Source: UBA5941 sp021824385 (GTDB lineage: Bacteria; Patescibacteriota; Microgenomatia; UBA8517). From it: a DNA stretch of 6,249 nucleotides. The notes below the pieces were generated by a model. It was not told the origin of the DNA and ran no database searches. It saw only the letters and a list, made by a program, of their open reading frames with translations. Positions within the stretch are counted from its first letter, which is position 1, and each line of letters opens with the position of its first letter. The position numbers and the translations under genes are program-made. This document shows positions 5,729-6,249 of the stretch, one piece after another. The DNA is taken from contig DAIEQM010000036.1 in assembly GCA_027347685.1 (NCBI GenBank), forward strand, positions 1 through 6,249. Reading direction: 5' to 3'.

Positions 5729-6232
5729 ATGCCACATGCTTCTGTGAAAACAATACGAGATTTGATTTATTGGGAATATGCAAAATTAATCTCTGGAAGT
5801 ACGACAGGTGACAGGAGAAACTATGCGTTTGTCATGCACGCATACCAAAGCCTGAGAGCAGGGGCAACCCACCCTTCTGCCATTATTCGTGAAAATAAAA
5901 TGCTTGTTGGGGCGGAGAAAGCCTGTGCTTATTGTGGTGCGACTGATGAATCACTAGAGTGGGAGCACATTATTCCAAAATCAAAAATTGTCATTGACAC
6001 ACTTGATAACCAAGTCCTTGCTTGCCGCTCTTGCAATGCGAAAAAGGGTGCGAGGGACCCCTTCGAATGGTATGGGCTTGAACGTCGATATGAGGTACCC
6101 CGTTTAGTTCTCGGAAAATATTTAAAACTAATATATGAGCTTCATGAGAAGCAGGGGACTTTAGATGCACAAGGGCTTCGTGGTGGAGAAAAGATAAATG
6201 TATACGATCTTGGAGTAGTGCTTCAATCTTAG
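5729..6232 (+). CDS. HNH endonuclease-like protein with two zinc knuckles
   Basis: This is a 167-residue soluble protein. The N-terminal part (MPHASVKTIRDLIYWEYAKL) is helical and, from memory, resembles the start of a family of small HNH proteins in archaea and bacteria. The nuclease core lies at about 66-115. It has CAYC (C66, C69), then EWEHIIPKSK with H80 as the likely general base, DNQ (N94), and CRSCNAKKG (C99, C102, N103), followed by DPFEWYG. Four cysteines should bind a structural zinc, and H80, N94 and N103 form the beta-beta-alpha-metal site. HNH proteins cleave DNA, usually with a divalent metal, so this should act on nucleic acid in the cytoplasm. The target is unknown. ATG 5729 is chosen on family likeness; GTG 5681 is possible and adds 16 residues. 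The gene is divergent from the surface-protein gene with no clear link. No recombinase, methylase or intron features surround it, so restriction, homing and repair roles are all open. Confidence 0.85.
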   Translation: MPHASVKTIRDLIYWEYAKLISGSTTGDRRNYAFVMHAYQSLRAGATHPSAIIRENKMLVGAEKACAYCGATDESLEWEHIIPKSKIVIDTLDNQVLACRSCNAKKGARDPFEWYGLERRYEVPRLVLGKYLKLIYELHEKQGTLDAQGLRGGEKINVYDLGVVLQS

Positions 6233-6249
6233 CGGCATTAGGAATTTCT

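Overview
The window carries five convincing protein-coding genes, one doubtful open frame at the left edge, a strong two-way terminator and several promoter-like sites. I see no rRNA, tRNA, CRISPR array or insertion sequence. The genes fit a candidate-phyla bacterium (Patescibacteria, Parcubacteria-like). This rests on the large secreted protein, which joins Ig-like repeats, short Cys-Gly-Tyr-Cys modules and a C-terminal peptidoglycan-binding domain. The assignment is inferred from remembered architecture, not from a search. TAA and TAG end the five genes, and nothing suggests a changed genetic code.

Layout. Bases 1-252 are open in frame 1 and may be the 3' end of an unknown gene. A promoter at about 273-305 then leads a rightward set of three genes. 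The first (315-698) is a small DUF4190-type membrane protein. The second (753-2555) is a soluble sensor with three PAS domains, a GAF domain and a coiled coil. The third (2574 or 2610 to 3362) is a membrane-anchored single-PAS sensor. Neither sensor has a kinase, cyclase, phosphodiesterase or methyl-accepting domain, but both end in the same roughly 25-residue tail. A perfect 15-bp hairpin (3393-3427) closes the set and also serves the gene arriving from the right.

On the minus strand, 5605-3506 encodes a 699-residue exported repeat protein. Divergent from it, 5729-6232 encodes a compact HNH protein with two CxxC knuckles.

How the genes may work together. The two PAS proteins probably form one signalling unit: they are adjacent, co-oriented and share the tail. 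Their output partner is not in the window. The exported protein is probably a cell-wall or surface protein, and the HNH protein a nuclease; neither has a visible link to the sensors. Several starts (315, 753, 5605 and perhaps 5729) lie only a few bases after a -10-like box and lack a Shine-Dalgarno sequence. This points to leaderless or nearly leaderless mRNAs, whereas the internal gene at 2574 has a plausible ribosome-binding site.
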